From Symbiodinium natans (taxonomy: Eukaryota; Sar; Dinophyceae; Suessiales; Symbiodiniaceae), in the NCBI GenBank assembly GCA_905221605.1, contig CAJNDS010002623.1, positions 868,371-932,370 of the forward strand: a stretch of 64,000 nt of DNA. The letters run 5' to 3'. Within the stretch, counting starts at the first letter, position 1, and each line of letters begins with the position of its first letter. The translations under genes were made by a program, and so were the position numbers. Positions 19,034 through 27,125 of this stretch are shown here, piece after piece. The notes beneath the pieces are model-generated. The model saw only the letters and a list, made by a program, of their open reading frames with translations, did no database searches and had not been told where the DNA came from.

Positions 19034-19108
19034 TCACCTCAGATGGGACGTAGGGTTTAGGGTTTAGGGTTTAGGGTTCAGGGTTTAGGGTTTAGGGTCA
19101 CCTCAGAT
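19034..19108. repeat. Telomere-type insertion with 11-bp target duplication
   Basis: TCACCTCAGAT at 19034-19044 and again at 19098-19108 flank 53 bp of GGGACG plus TTTAGGG/TTCAGGG units. On the minus strand each copy contains an AG^GT site. Confidence 0.75.
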
Positions 19109-19231
19109 AAGTAGGACTAGCAGGAAACCTGGGGTGTACATAAGATTTAGGGCTCAGCCTTCTTAAAAATTCTCTCAGGATTCTGGCCAGAAGTTGAGAA
19201 ACATTCCTTAATTCTACTTCTCCGGCAACTT

Positions 19232-19292
19232 ACTGTTGGTTGGCAGGCTGTATATAGCGCCCCAATTCCCTCATTCCCTGCTAACCAACAGT
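19232..19292. mobile_element. Minimal family-N element, 61 bp
   Basis: ACTGTTGGTTGGCAGG and CCTGCTAACCAACAGT ends with only 29 bp between. The plus strand reads in frame both through it and across it if spliced at ACT^GTTGG and CCAACAG^T (FWPEVEKHSLILLLRQLT before, SGKGIESCS after). Confidence 0.55.
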
Positions 19293-19378
19293 CAGGCAAA
19301 GGGATTGAATCTTGCAGCTGAGGCAGTTTCGATGCTTTAGTATCTAAGGGCTTGGAGATTTGGGAATCATGCCCTGGG

Positions 19379-19497
19379 GGTTGTTCCGAAAATGTGGGTA
19401 CCCTTTTGGGGGGTCCCTTTTAAGGGGATTGTTCTATTCTGTTTGGGGTAAAAACGGGGTACGTACCCCCGCCCCCCTATTTTTGGGAAACAATCAT
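19379..19497. mobile_element. Family-K hairpin element
   Basis: GGTTGTTCCGAAAATG ... ATTTTTGGGAAACAATC ends with GGGTACCCTTTTGGGGGG core. No spliced frame identified around it. Confidence 0.48.
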
Positions 19498-19828
19498 ATC
19501 CCTAATGCCCCAAACGCCCTAAACCCACCCCTGGACTCGCTTCGGCTCGGCTTCATTTGCCTGAAGTTTCCAAGCAACTAAAACCTCCTAAACCCTCAAC
19601 CGTGAACCCTGAACCCTAAACCCCTGTTAACCCTAAAGCAAGAACCTGGAGACTCCCCCGAGTTGGAGGCCAGGCAAAATTCTCCCGATGAACCTAGAGT
19701 CCCCTAGAGCCCTAAACCCCGAGCCTAAAGCTCCACACACCACGCCCTTTGCCCCCAAACAAGCCTACTGGTTGTCTAAAGAAGTCCCCTAACCAAACGT
19801 CCTAAACCCTAAACCCTAAACCCTAAAC

Positions 19829-20020
19829 TGTTATGTGGACGATTTGGTTCTCTGTGGAACCAAAGAGGCCATTCGGTCGGTTACCGACACCCTGAACGGT
19901 GAGTTAAAGATCAAGGAGACGGGTGGAATCACTTCCACTGGTGGAAAAATCACCTTTCTAGGGCGAGAGATTGAGAGACAAGGAAGTCATCTCAGGATGA
20001 GAGTGCCCCCGGCGTACATG
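19829..20020 (+). pseudogene. Ty1/copia-type reverse transcriptase fragment
   Basis: About 64 codons open in one frame beginning CYVDDLVLCGT, the YVDD active-site box of copia-type RT, followed by a typical downstream segment including KITFLGREI. It starts abruptly after CCCTAAA repeats and ends abruptly at the TTTTAGGG array. No start, protease, integrase or LTR is present, so it is a captured scrap. It is unrelated in frame or sequence to the YR element 0.5 kb away. Confidence 0.75.
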
Positions 20021-20420
20021 GTTTGGGGCTTTAGGGTTTTAGGGGTTTAGGGTTTTAGGGTTTTAGGGTTTTAGGGTTTTAGGGTTTTAGGGTTTTAGGG
20101 TTTTAGGGTTTTAGGGTTTTAGGGTTTTAGGGTTTTAGGGTTTTAGGGTTTTAGGGTTTTAGGGTGTTTTAGGGTTTTAGGGTTTTAGGGCTTTTAGGGT
20201 TTTAGGGTTTTAGGGTTTTAGGGTTTTAGGGTTTTAGGGTTTTAGGGTTTTAGGGTTTTAGGGTTTAGGGTTTTAGGGTTTTAGGGTTTTAGGGTTTTAG
20301 GGTTTTAGGGTTTTAGGGTTTTAGGGTTTTAGCGTTTTAGGGTTTTAGGGTTTTAGGGTTTTAGGGTTTTAGGGTTTTAGGGTTTTAGGGTTTTAGGGTT
20401 TTAGGGTTTTGGCTTTTGGC
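20021..20420 (+). repeat. TTTTAGGG octamer array
   Basis: About 46 copies of the 8-bp unit TTTTAGGG (the Chlamydomonas telomere type) with few variants, then GGGTTTT derivatives. Lies between the copia fragment and the YR element. 20421-20564 is unique flank. Confidence 0.92.
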
Positions 20421-20564
20421 TTTTGGGTTTTGGGTTTTGGGTTTCGGGTGACCTTCCTCCAGAATATTCCGCTGCGCGAAGTTTCCACTGTGCGACCCCA
20501 GCGAAACCCAGAAACCGTCAACAATCTCAAGGGTTTGGGTGTGTAAGGGTATACCGAAAACCCT

Positions 20565-20699
20565 ATGCTTTCATGCAGAGCGCCCTCTTTTGCGGTCACT
20601 ATGTCTCAGAACCTTGTGCTATGTCGTAGCGGTGCAAAAAGCCTGAGGCTGGCTTGAAGACCGTGAGAACTTTGAATCTGGCGTCGCCAGCTCTCACTC
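20565..20699 (-). repeat. Split direct repeat B2 (3' terminus of the YR element)
   Basis: A 135-bp copy of B1 with an 11-bp deletion. It is separated from A2 by a 15-bp G-rich spacer (20700-20714). The flanking host sequence ends in AAAACCCT, continuing the telomere-like context. Confidence 0.85.
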
Positions 20700-20714
20700 G
20701 GGAGGGTGGGAGGG

Positions 20715-20786
20715 TCACTTGAGCAACCCCCCACGTCAGAAACGAGTTTCACTCAGCTTTACAGCATTCATGTGCACGCACTCACA
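20715..20786 (-). repeat. Split direct repeat A2
   Basis: The internal copy of the 72-bp A repeat, lying between B1 and B2. In Ngaro/PAT elements the B1-A2 junction is thought to let a circular intermediate regenerate both ends; that role is inferred here from layout only. Confidence 0.87.
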
Positions 20787-20931
20787 TGCTTTCATGCAGA
20801 GCGCCCTCTTTTGCGGTCACTATGTCTCAGAACCTTGTGCTATGTCGTAGCGGTGCAAAAAGCCTGCAGCAGCCATGAGGCTGGCTTGAAGACCGTGAGA
20901 ACTTTGAATCTGGCGTCGCCAGCTCTCACTC
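20786..20931 (-). repeat. Split direct repeat B1
   Basis: A 146-bp sequence directly downstream of the methyltransferase stop codon. It is repeated at 20565-20699, where the copy lacks an 11-bp segment (CAGCAGCCATG) but otherwise matches throughout. It shares its last base with A2. Confidence 0.87.
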
Positions 20932-20936
20932 CCATA

Positions 20937-23900
20937 TCACCCCCATATCATCCAGGAGGATGAGATCGGATGTTGACCAGCAAACATGGTACTTGCAGAC
21001 AAAAGAAAAGCCAAGTCGCGGCACAGTGCGGGCGGGTAGGGTTGGGCGATTTTGTTCCAGGGGGTCCCTGCAGGACCAAGCCCAGTCAATCGAAAATGTT
21101 GGTGGCCAGAGAAACTGCAGACGCCGCGACTGCCACCGCACCGTCGACCCTGAAGTCGGGCTACATCCTGGGAAGAAACATTGCCAGTGAGAAGTTGAGT
21201 ACGCTTCCGCCAGCGCCTGCCGTAGGCACAGAAGTCAATGACAGCCACCTCAGTATGGTCAGCGTGCAGCAGGCGCTGGAATTCAGGCAACTGCCACAGC
21301 TTGGACGAAATTGGGTTTGCCACAATCCAAGGCAGTTGGAGCCGATCGCACCAAGCAATGATCTTCAAGGTAGCTTGCGCACATGCATTGCCGTCACTCA
21401 CCTTTTTGCGGTCCGCTTCAGACAACAGTTGAGGTGGCAGACCCCATGGGTGTTCGCGACTGCGAAGGACCTCTGTACGATCCCTTGCTACACTGAAGGT
21501 GGTGCAAGGAGTAGCAAGCATGGCTCCCAAAACTTCTTTTCGACAAAAAGCACGGTTGAGTCGTTTGAGTACCTGCTTGTCGGTGAGGTCGTACTGAGTG
21601 CCTCGCTCAAGCTCAAACTCAAAACTACGGAACCCCAAACTGCGGAGGGAGGAAGAGACACCTCCCTTCCCTGCAAAGAGATCCAAGAAGTACTGGCCAG
21701 GACATCGGCGCCTTACGGCTTTGGCGGCGGCCGTTTGCGGCCCAGGAGCACTTCCCCGACCAGTGTTTCGCAAAGGTCGCAGTGTTCTCGCACTGCTGGC
21801 GTGAGGCTCTGGTAACTCTGACCGAGGCGGGCTCCTTTCTCGTACCTCTGCACGGATTTGTGAGCTCGCCAGTTCCCTCGCTTCTGGACCTCGTACAGAG
21901 GCCGCCAGTTCTTGGCTCTGTCGATGCTCGGTCCGCTGTGACGGGTCTGATACGGACTGAGGTCGAGCTGCAAGGAGGAGCTGGCTGCTCGAAAGGCGCT
22001 CAGGTACTCCCCGTAACCAAAGTCCCAAAGGTTGGATGCCGGGCGCTGCGTTTTCAAGGCCTTGAAGAGGAGGTCGCTCCACGGTTTGAGGTACTTGGAG
22101 TCGAGGGCTACGGAGTGGTCGTAGTCGCCCGTCTTGGTTGGGTGCTGTAGCTCTTGCGGCGCCAAAAGAATGGCCCACTCGTCCATGACCCCCATTGACG
22201 GAGGGACCAAACTCCGTGTCGGGCAGCGGAGCAACTCCGATGGACGGGCGTACGTAGACAGGGAAACCATCACGAAAAGCCCCATCCTGGGTTGCCCCCT
22301 TCTCGCCAACTCCACCGCCACGGCGCACCAAACCCCAAGCGGCATGGGTCTCTTGGAGTTGCCCGGGCAGAGTCGTCTCCATCCTTTCAGAGCTCTCCAG
22401 CTCCTGGCAAGCTTCCGGTCCCCCACCCTGCCAAAGCGCGGGTGGCGGTGCATCCACCCTGCGAGGAACTTTTCCCCCCTGTAAGGCTGCTCGCCCTGCC
22501 AAAAGAGGTGGTTCAGGTACGCGGCGATGGCCCCGTCCGGATCTGTGTTCCAATCCTGTCCGCGCTTGCTGAGGTAAGACTGGAAGAGGGCCACCTCCGC
22601 ATCGTAGGTCTTCAGCACATTCTTTGTCACGGCCTGGTCTTCGAGGAAGGTGGTCTCCTTGGCTGCGCTGGCGAGCGCAGAGTCGAGATATTTCCGGATC
22701 CGCTTTTTCCTTCGCACCTCCAGAGTTCGCTTTCGCTTGGCACCCCGAGTTACTTCGGGAGTGCCCTCGGAGCTGCTGGAGGAGCTTTCGCCTTTGTCTC
22801 GCACCTGAGGCTTTGCGATCGCGATCAGCTCGGCCTCTGTCTTGGGAAGAGTCAGCGCTTGTACCGTCACGGACTGCAGGCCGACCAGGATGTTCGGGGT
22901 ATCCAATTTGGCACGGCTGGAGTCGGCCTTGGAGACTTTCTCCTGGAACTTTGGGGCAACGAGGACTCTCGCAGACTTGCGTGGAGTGCTGCCAGGTCTT
23001 GGAGACGGCGGCTGCAGCACTCGCACCTTCGGAGCCATCCACCTCGAACACACGGGAAGGCTTGTCTGCACTGTTGAGTTCAGACGGTATCCATCGGACA
23101 GCACAGGCCAAATTCCGGCTGAGACATAAGGCGCTAAACTTTCGGATGCATCTGAGGACCTTATAGTTACGTGACCGTCCCCGATCAAAAGCGAGGGCAA
23201 CCGGCAAATTGTCGACTAAGAGGAGTTGCCGTGCATCTTTGCCATGTCTAGTGTGCGCAATTCGGCTCAAAGACTTGACCAGCGCATGTCCCTCTAGAAC
23301 CAGAATGTCGTCCGGGTAAGCCCACTTTCCATACAGGTTCACCTCCCAGTCTGACTTCCTGAGCAAAGCACGGGGGACCTCAACGAAGCTGGCGTCGACC
23401 TCCCATCCCGCCTCAAGGAGTGCTTCAACTTCCTGGTCCATGTCTGACTCGTTTTCTGTCAAGGCAGCGGAGAGGGCAGAGGCGCGTGCACTTGTCGAAG
23501 GGCAACGCCGGAAACGCTCTCGCTCCGGCACTCTCCCAACCTGGGCTGCAATCTCAGGATCTATTCTTCGCCCGCACACCCCAAATCCGGTGAGCGAGGC
23601 ATCAGAAGCCGAGATGTACCCATTCCAGGCGCGTGACCAGTCCGAAAAACACAGAGGGAGGAGAGCCGCAAAGACCTCAAACTCGCGGCGGACGGTCGCC
23701 CACAGCGTGACCCTCTCTCCATAATGTTTTCGGATGAACTTGTATGTAGCATGAAAAATGGGCATGAGGCATCTGTTGAGAAGGGAGCAATACGTAGCGT
23801 GTCCGATGAGAACCTCCAACACACGACCCGAGACACACCGCATCTTTAGCATGTGTCTGATGCCCTGCCGGAGCCTCCACATCCGCGCCGGCTTCAAGGA

Positions 23901-25307
23901 GGCCCGGCATTGCCTGCCGGACAAACGGCACCCCAGTGCATCGACTTTGTGTGATTTGACCTCACCAGGGTGGAGCTTCAGGCCTCGCTGCTCAAATGTC
24001 TCCGTGATCGAGGAGAGCGAGGACTCCACGACGGACCTGTCCATGGACAAGACCCCCAGGTTGTCTACGTACACATAATGTCTGGGATCACCCTCCGGGC
24101 GAGGTTTGCCTGCTCCAGGCCCAGGGTCGCTCCGACCTTCTAGCAACTCTCTCGGAACTTTGATGACCAGAGGGGGTCCCCTATCGCGAAGCAAGGAAGA
24201 CTGTTCTAGGCCCTTGACCTCGCCCATCAACTTCTCCGAGATGGTCTGGGCAAAATACAAACTCCATGAACAACCCATGGGCAATGAAGACGGCATAGGG
24301 TACACAAGGTCATCTGGCTTGAGCTGTGTTCCCCCGAGCTCCTGACCCGAGAGCCCGACCCACTTGGCGGGCACGGGATCGAAGCAAAAGAATTCCTGCA
24401 GCCAACGTGGTTGTTTGAGTCGGTGAAAACAATCGCGAATGTCAGAGAGCCCCACATGTAACTCAGGGAGCGCCTCAAAGCCGGGGAAGAGAGTGTGATC
24501 AAAATCCTCCCAGGTGATCTCTGCCTTCGCAAAGCTTTCAGGGGAACAAAGGCGCACTGAAGGTGGAGTCGCGAACCTGAAGTTCGCCCTCCGCCCGTCG
24601 ATGATAAGCCTCTGTCGCACACCATCGCTCTTCTTGACTACGAAGATGCCAGCTCGTTCTTTTGGGGTTAAAGTATAGCTGCAGTAGCCGATCTTATGCA
24701 AACGCTGTATGAGTGACTTGTAATGTCGGACGCTCTTCCTCAACAAGGGGTCCCAGTACGGGGTAATGTCACTGTGGTCTTCAGCTGGTTTCAGCATGCG
24801 CTCGGGGTCCTCCAAATACTGATGGGCGTCGGTGCCGTAGAGCAGGTCGGTCACCTGCGGACAGTCATGAACAGATTCCGGCAAGCTGACGCGGTCAAGG
24901 CTGAAGGACGCCAAGGTTGAACCGGCCGCCTCGTAAACCGAGGAGCCGCGGAGCAACTCTCGAAAGGCTGCCTCCGGGGAACAAGGGGAAGTAGCGCCCT
25001 CGGGAAGTTCAAGGGAAGCCACACACGCCGCCTTCACATGTTCGAGGGCCTCCTGTTGAAGCCGGGAAGGCGAAAAAGCGCCACGATCCTGAGGGGCACC
25101 AGCCATCCAATTGAGAGCCCGTACCGCCTCATTCGTGTCCACCTGAAGTCGAATTCGCCGATTGCGCCGTTGGGAACTTCCTCTGGAGAGCTTCGTAGCG
25201 GCACACTCCACATGCAACTCGGGGAGCGGGAAAAGGCCCCCCAGGGCCCCACAAACATTCTCCTCCGCTGGGGGGGCCAACCCAGGCGGAGGACACATGT
25301 CCTTCAT
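20937..25307 (-). CDS. Reverse transcriptase-RNase H-methyltransferase polyprotein (ORF2)
   Basis: 1456 codons without a stop, ATG at 25307 within the ATGA overlap. Visible order: N-terminal region to about 185; RT about 190-465 with VGLSDIRDCF (D289, D292), SLPMGCSWSL and a YVDN box (413-416, N replacing the usual second D); RNase H-like about 560-755 with SDAS (D569), E672, DN (D699) and NSADKPSR (D748). Residues 757-1202 are Arg/Gly/Pro/Gln-rich, match no domain, and lie opposite the recombinase frame. Residues 1203-1456 form a methyltransferase-like domain: DLFAGKGG (motif I), ATPCTTFS with a PC dipeptide as in C5-cytosine enzymes, ANP, and a conserved-looking CAYGRRWRKRTQL. RT and RNase H would copy element RNA; the methyltransferase role is unknown. 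RT/RNase H calls are firm; methylation chemistry is inferred. Confidence 0.85.
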   Translation of the reverse strand: MKDMCPPPGLAPPAEENVCGALGGLFPLPELHVECAATKLSRGSSQRRNRRIRLQVDTNEAVRALNWMAGAPQDRGAFSPSRLQQEALEHVKAACVASLELPEGATSPCSPEAAFRELLRGSSVYEAAGSTLASFSLDRVSLPESVHDCPQVTDLLYGTDAHQYLEDPERMLKPAEDHSDITPYWDPLLRKSVRHYKSLIQRLHKIGYCSYTLTPKERAGIFVVKKSDGVRQRLIIDGRRANFRFATPPSVRLCSPESFAKAEITWEDFDHTLFPGFEALPELHVGLSDIRDCFHRLKQPRWLQEFFCFDPVPAKWVGLSGQELGGTQLKPDDLVYPMPSSLPMGCSWSLYFAQTISEKLMGEVKGLEQSSLLRDRGPPLVIKVPRELLEGRSDPGPGAGKPRPEGDPRHYVYVDNLGVLSMDRSVVESSLSSITETFEQRGLKLHPGEVKSHKVDALGCRLSGRQCRASLKPARMWRLRQGIRHMLKMRCVSGRVLEVLIGHATYCSLLNRCLMPIFHATYKFIRKHYGERVTLWATVRREFEVFAALLPLCFSDWSRAWNGYISASDASLTGFGVCGRRIDPEIAAQVGRVPERERFRRCPSTSARASALSAALTENESDMDQEVEALLEAGWEVDASFVEVPRALLRKSDWEVNLYGKWAYPDDILVLEGHALVKSLSRIAHTRHGKDARQLLLVDNLPVALAFDRGRSRNYKVLRCIRKFSALCLSRNLACAVRWIPSELNSADKPSRVFEVDGSEGASAAAAVSKTWQHSTQVCESPRCPKVPGESLQGRLQPCQIGYPEHPGRPAVRDGTSADSSQDRGRADRDRKASGARQRRKLLQQLRGHSRSNSGCQAKANSGGAKEKADPEISRLCARQRSQGDHLPRRPGRDKECAEDLRCGGGPLPVLPQQARTGLEHRSGRGHRRVPEPPLLAGRAALQGGKVPRRVDAPPPALWQGGGPEACQELESSERMETTLPGQLQETHAAWGLVRRGGGVGEKGATQDGAFRDGFPVYVRPSIGVAPLPDTEFGPSVNGGHGRVGHSFGAARATAPNQDGRLRPLRSPRLQVPQTVERPPLQGLENAAPGIQPLGLWLRGVPERLSSSQLLLAARPQSVSDPSQRTEHRQSQELAASVRGPEARELASSQIRAEVRERSPPRSELPEPHASSARTLRPLRNTGRGSAPGPQTAAAKAVRRRCPGQYFLDLFAGKGGVSSSLRSLGFRSFEFELERGTQYDLTDKQVLKRLNRAFCRKEVLGAMLATPCTTFSVARDRTEVLRSREHPWGLPPQLLSEADRKKVSDGNACAQATLKIIAWCDRLQLPWIVANPISSKLWQLPEFQRLLHADHTEVAVIDFCAYGRRWRKRTQLLTGNVSSQDVARLQGRRCGGSRGVCSFSGHQHFRLTGLGPAGTPWNKIAQPYPPALCRDLAFLLSASTMFAGQHPISSSWMIWG
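21713..23038 (-). CDS. Tyrosine recombinase of the YR retrotransposon (ORF3, nested)
   Basis: A 441-residue ORF in a different frame from the surrounding polyprotein. I chose the ATG at 23038 because the RNase H domain ends just there (residue about 756) and the upstream part of the open frame is its shadow. It has a basic, NLS-like stretch (KRKRTLEVRRKKRIRK, about 101-116), then a phage-integrase-type catalytic core: Arg in STYARPSELL (R265), Lys in PTKTGDY (K302), YQTRHSGPS (R366), Trp in RGNW (W390) and nucleophile Tyr in VQRYEK (Y399). Family role: integration of the circular DNA by site-specific-type recombination without duplication. It stops with TAA at 21713, and the methyltransferase domain of the other frame begins about 12 bases later. 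Confidence 0.86.
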   Translation of the reverse strand: MAPKVRVLQPPSPRPGSTPRKSARVLVAPKFQEKVSKADSSRAKLDTPNILVGLQSVTVQALTLPKTEAELIAIAKPQVRDKGESSSSSSEGTPEVTRGAKRKRTLEVRRKKRIRKYLDSALASAAKETTFLEDQAVTKNVLKTYDAEVALFQSYLSKRGQDWNTDPDGAIAAYLNHLFWQGEQPYRGEKFLAGWMHRHPRFGRVGDRKLARSWRALKGWRRLCPGNSKRPMPLGVWCAVAVELARRGQPRMGLFVMVSLSTYARPSELLRCPTRSLVPPSMGVMDEWAILLAPQELQHPTKTGDYDHSVALDSKYLKPWSDLLFKALKTQRPASNLWDFGYGEYLSAFRAASSSLQLDLSPYQTRHSGPSIDRAKNWRPLYEVQKRGNWRAHKSVQRYEKGARLGQSYQSLTPAVREHCDLCETLVGEVLLGRKRPPPKP

Positions 25308-26773
25308 GTCGACTCGGGCGCCTCCGGCTTGCGAAGGCGCCCACCCTTCTGCTTCCCTTTGGGATTCGGCAGCGCATCATCCAGGGTCGAGCTCGTGGTC
25401 TCAGCGCCGGTCAGGAGCTTGCGCATGTCCTTGATCTTTGAGCGAGCGGCAATGAGTTCTACTTCTTCTTTGCCACGCCTTGCTGCCCATGACCGCAGCT
25501 CGGCCGATACGACGTCGTCGGCCGAGACCGCACCAGTGAAGAGTCTCGCGTGGCCCCAGTCAGGAACTCCATTGGCTCCATTGGAGTACGCTTCTACGAT
25601 TGTTTGAAGTCGTCGACCGATCGCTTCGAACGAAGCTAGGCTCGGCATATTTAGTTGGTCGTAGCATCCTCCCAACCACAATGCCTCCACCAACGAGCGG
25701 ACCTCATGAGCCGTCCTGTCGGTCTCAGCAAGATGATGTTTCCGGAGCCATGCCTGTAGCCAAGAGCGAGGGTCACCTCCATGCCGATGGAAATGTTTCA
25801 TTGTGTGCAAGAGCGACGCCGGTCCTTGGTGCGGCCAGTCCTTCCAAGCATGGGCCGCGGAGTCGGACACAACCTTCCTCCATTCTCGGAATCTGTCACC
25901 TTGGTCATCAAACTCAACCCAAAGTGTCCTGGCATCGGACTCATCATCGTCCTTTACCTCGGGGGTCTCCCTGGCCTCGCCCGCACGGTTCTTCAGAGGG
26001 TCTTCGGGGTCCGGGCGGATGCCGAGGCGCTCGGCGGCCGCATCCACAAGGGGCTTGCCCGTCAGGTGTTTCAAGCGCTCAAGCTGCCAAGCATCCAGCA
26101 ACGCTCTATCTACAAGCTCACCCCTGACCCACAAGCCAGCCCGAAAAAACGCAGCATCTTTGCCGCCGAGGAACAAGTCTCCTGGCGAAGGGGTCAGCTC
26201 GGCTCCGATTTGAAGTTCACCTCGAGGGTCGGCAATAACCCACATGTCTGTCGAAGAAAGGACAGGAAACTCGTGTGAAGTCGCCGGGCTCGATGTAGGG
26301 CTGGCGGTGACAAGCCGCTTGGCCCCGACCCTGCGGGGCACCAAGATGGTTCCGAGATAGGCCGTCGCGTCGACAACATCCCCCTTCATGTTTCGCACAT
26401 GTCTAGGAACCTCAGGGCTAGGTCCCTCCATCCCACGTAACTCTTGCAGAGCCTCGCGGATCCAGCCTTTGAAGTCCTCATCGCTGACGCTTTCCGAGAA
26501 GCGGTACACCGGCCTGGTGAGCCTGGACCAGTAGGTGAAGTCGACGCCTTTGATCCGGAAAGTAAGGGGACCGAGGGTGCCGTCTCCAACTATTGGTTCG
26601 AGGTACATATCGCCGTCGGGTGTAGCAACCCACCAGCTTTGCCTGTCCTTGGGCCAAATCAACAATCGCTCGTGCCATAGATCGTCGTCTTCATACCAGG
26701 TGACGAGCCTATCGCCCGGAAGGCATTGTGATAAGGCCCTTTCCGCGTCGGCGCGGGGAGGTGGCGATGGCAT
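25304..26773 (-). CDS. Gag-like protein of the YR retrotransposon (ORF1)
   Basis: A 489-residue ORF, first of the element. I chose the ATG at 26773; one codon upstream is a GTG, and an in-frame stop lies about a dozen codons further. No zinc knuckle is visible. The product is mixed acidic/basic and Trp-rich in its first third, with His-rich HFHRHGG and a helical segment near residues 330-400, and it ends in a basic Lys/Gly tail (GKQKGGRLRK). Position before RT suggests a nucleocapsid role; no recognised domain supports this, so function is by context only. Its TGA overlaps the ATG of the RT ORF as ATGA, a layout typical of coupled termination-reinitiation. Confidence 0.72.
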   Translation of the reverse strand: MPSPPPRADAERALSQCLPGDRLVTWYEDDDLWHERLLIWPKDRQSWWVATPDGDMYLEPIVGDGTLGPLTFRIKGVDFTYWSRLTRPVYRFSESVSDEDFKGWIREALQELRGMEGPSPEVPRHVRNMKGDVVDATAYLGTILVPRRVGAKRLVTASPTSSPATSHEFPVLSSTDMWVIADPRGELQIGAELTPSPGDLFLGGKDAAFFRAGLWVRGELVDRALLDAWQLERLKHLTGKPLVDAAAERLGIRPDPEDPLKNRAGEARETPEVKDDDESDARTLWVEFDDQGDRFREWRKVVSDSAAHAWKDWPHQGPASLLHTMKHFHRHGGDPRSWLQAWLRKHHLAETDRTAHEVRSLVEALWLGGCYDQLNMPSLASFEAIGRRLQTIVEAYSNGANGVPDWGHARLFTGAVSADDVVSAELRSWAARRGKEEVELIAARSKIKDMRKLLTGAETTSSTLDDALPNPKGKQKGGRLRKPEAPEST

Positions 26774-27053
26774 CACCTGCCTCGGAACGCCTCCACCTCG
26801 GGTAGATCAGCCCCACACTTAGGCCTGAGCTCCAGAGGAAGAAGCTTGTGAGCAGCTGATACCACGGGGTCGCCCTCTTGTCGTCGCCACAGTCGCACTG
26901 GCAGAGGCAGCTGGTGGTGTGGTTGAAAGTCAAATCTCCAGGGGCTGGGAAGAAGTAGGCGCTTCGATCAAGCTTCAAGCCAGCTTCAAAGATTTTCGCC
27001 AGAAGAAGCAGAGAGAAGCTTCCGAGTCCCACGGCAGATTGACTTGTCCCTTT

Positions 27054-27125
27054 TCACTTGAGCAACCCCCCACGTCAGAAACGAGTTTCACTCAGCTTTA
27101 CAGCATTCATGTGCACGCACTCACA
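27054..27125 (-). repeat. Split direct repeat A1 (5' terminus of the YR element)
   Basis: A 72-bp sequence that recurs identically, by eye, at 20715-20786 in the same orientation. It forms the 5' end of the element. Immediately outside it lies CCCTAAA-type sequence. Confidence 0.88.

Larger units (their letters stand above)
20565..27125 (-). mobile_element. YR (tyrosine-recombinase) retrotransposon, complete
   Basis: A roughly 6.56-kb element read on the minus strand. From its 5' end it runs: repeat A1, Gag-like ORF, RT-RNase H-methyltransferase ORF with a tyrosine recombinase nested in another frame, then repeats B1, A2 and B2. That A1-ORFs-B1-A2-B2 layout is the split-direct-repeat signature of Ngaro/PAT-type YR retrotransposons, whereas a methyltransferase domain is usually linked to the DIRS group, so the element mixes features. 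There are no LTRs, no integrase and no target-site duplication, as expected for YR integration. The repeats are near identical and all ORFs are open, so insertion looks recent. The outer flanks are both degenerate CCCTAAA sequence. Confidence 0.88.

Noticed and set aside
20970..21815. 281-codon plus-strand ORF
   Set aside because: Antisense of the methyltransferase and recombinase region; no domain, no independent signals. Same for the plus ORFs at 22292-23166 and 25600-26278.
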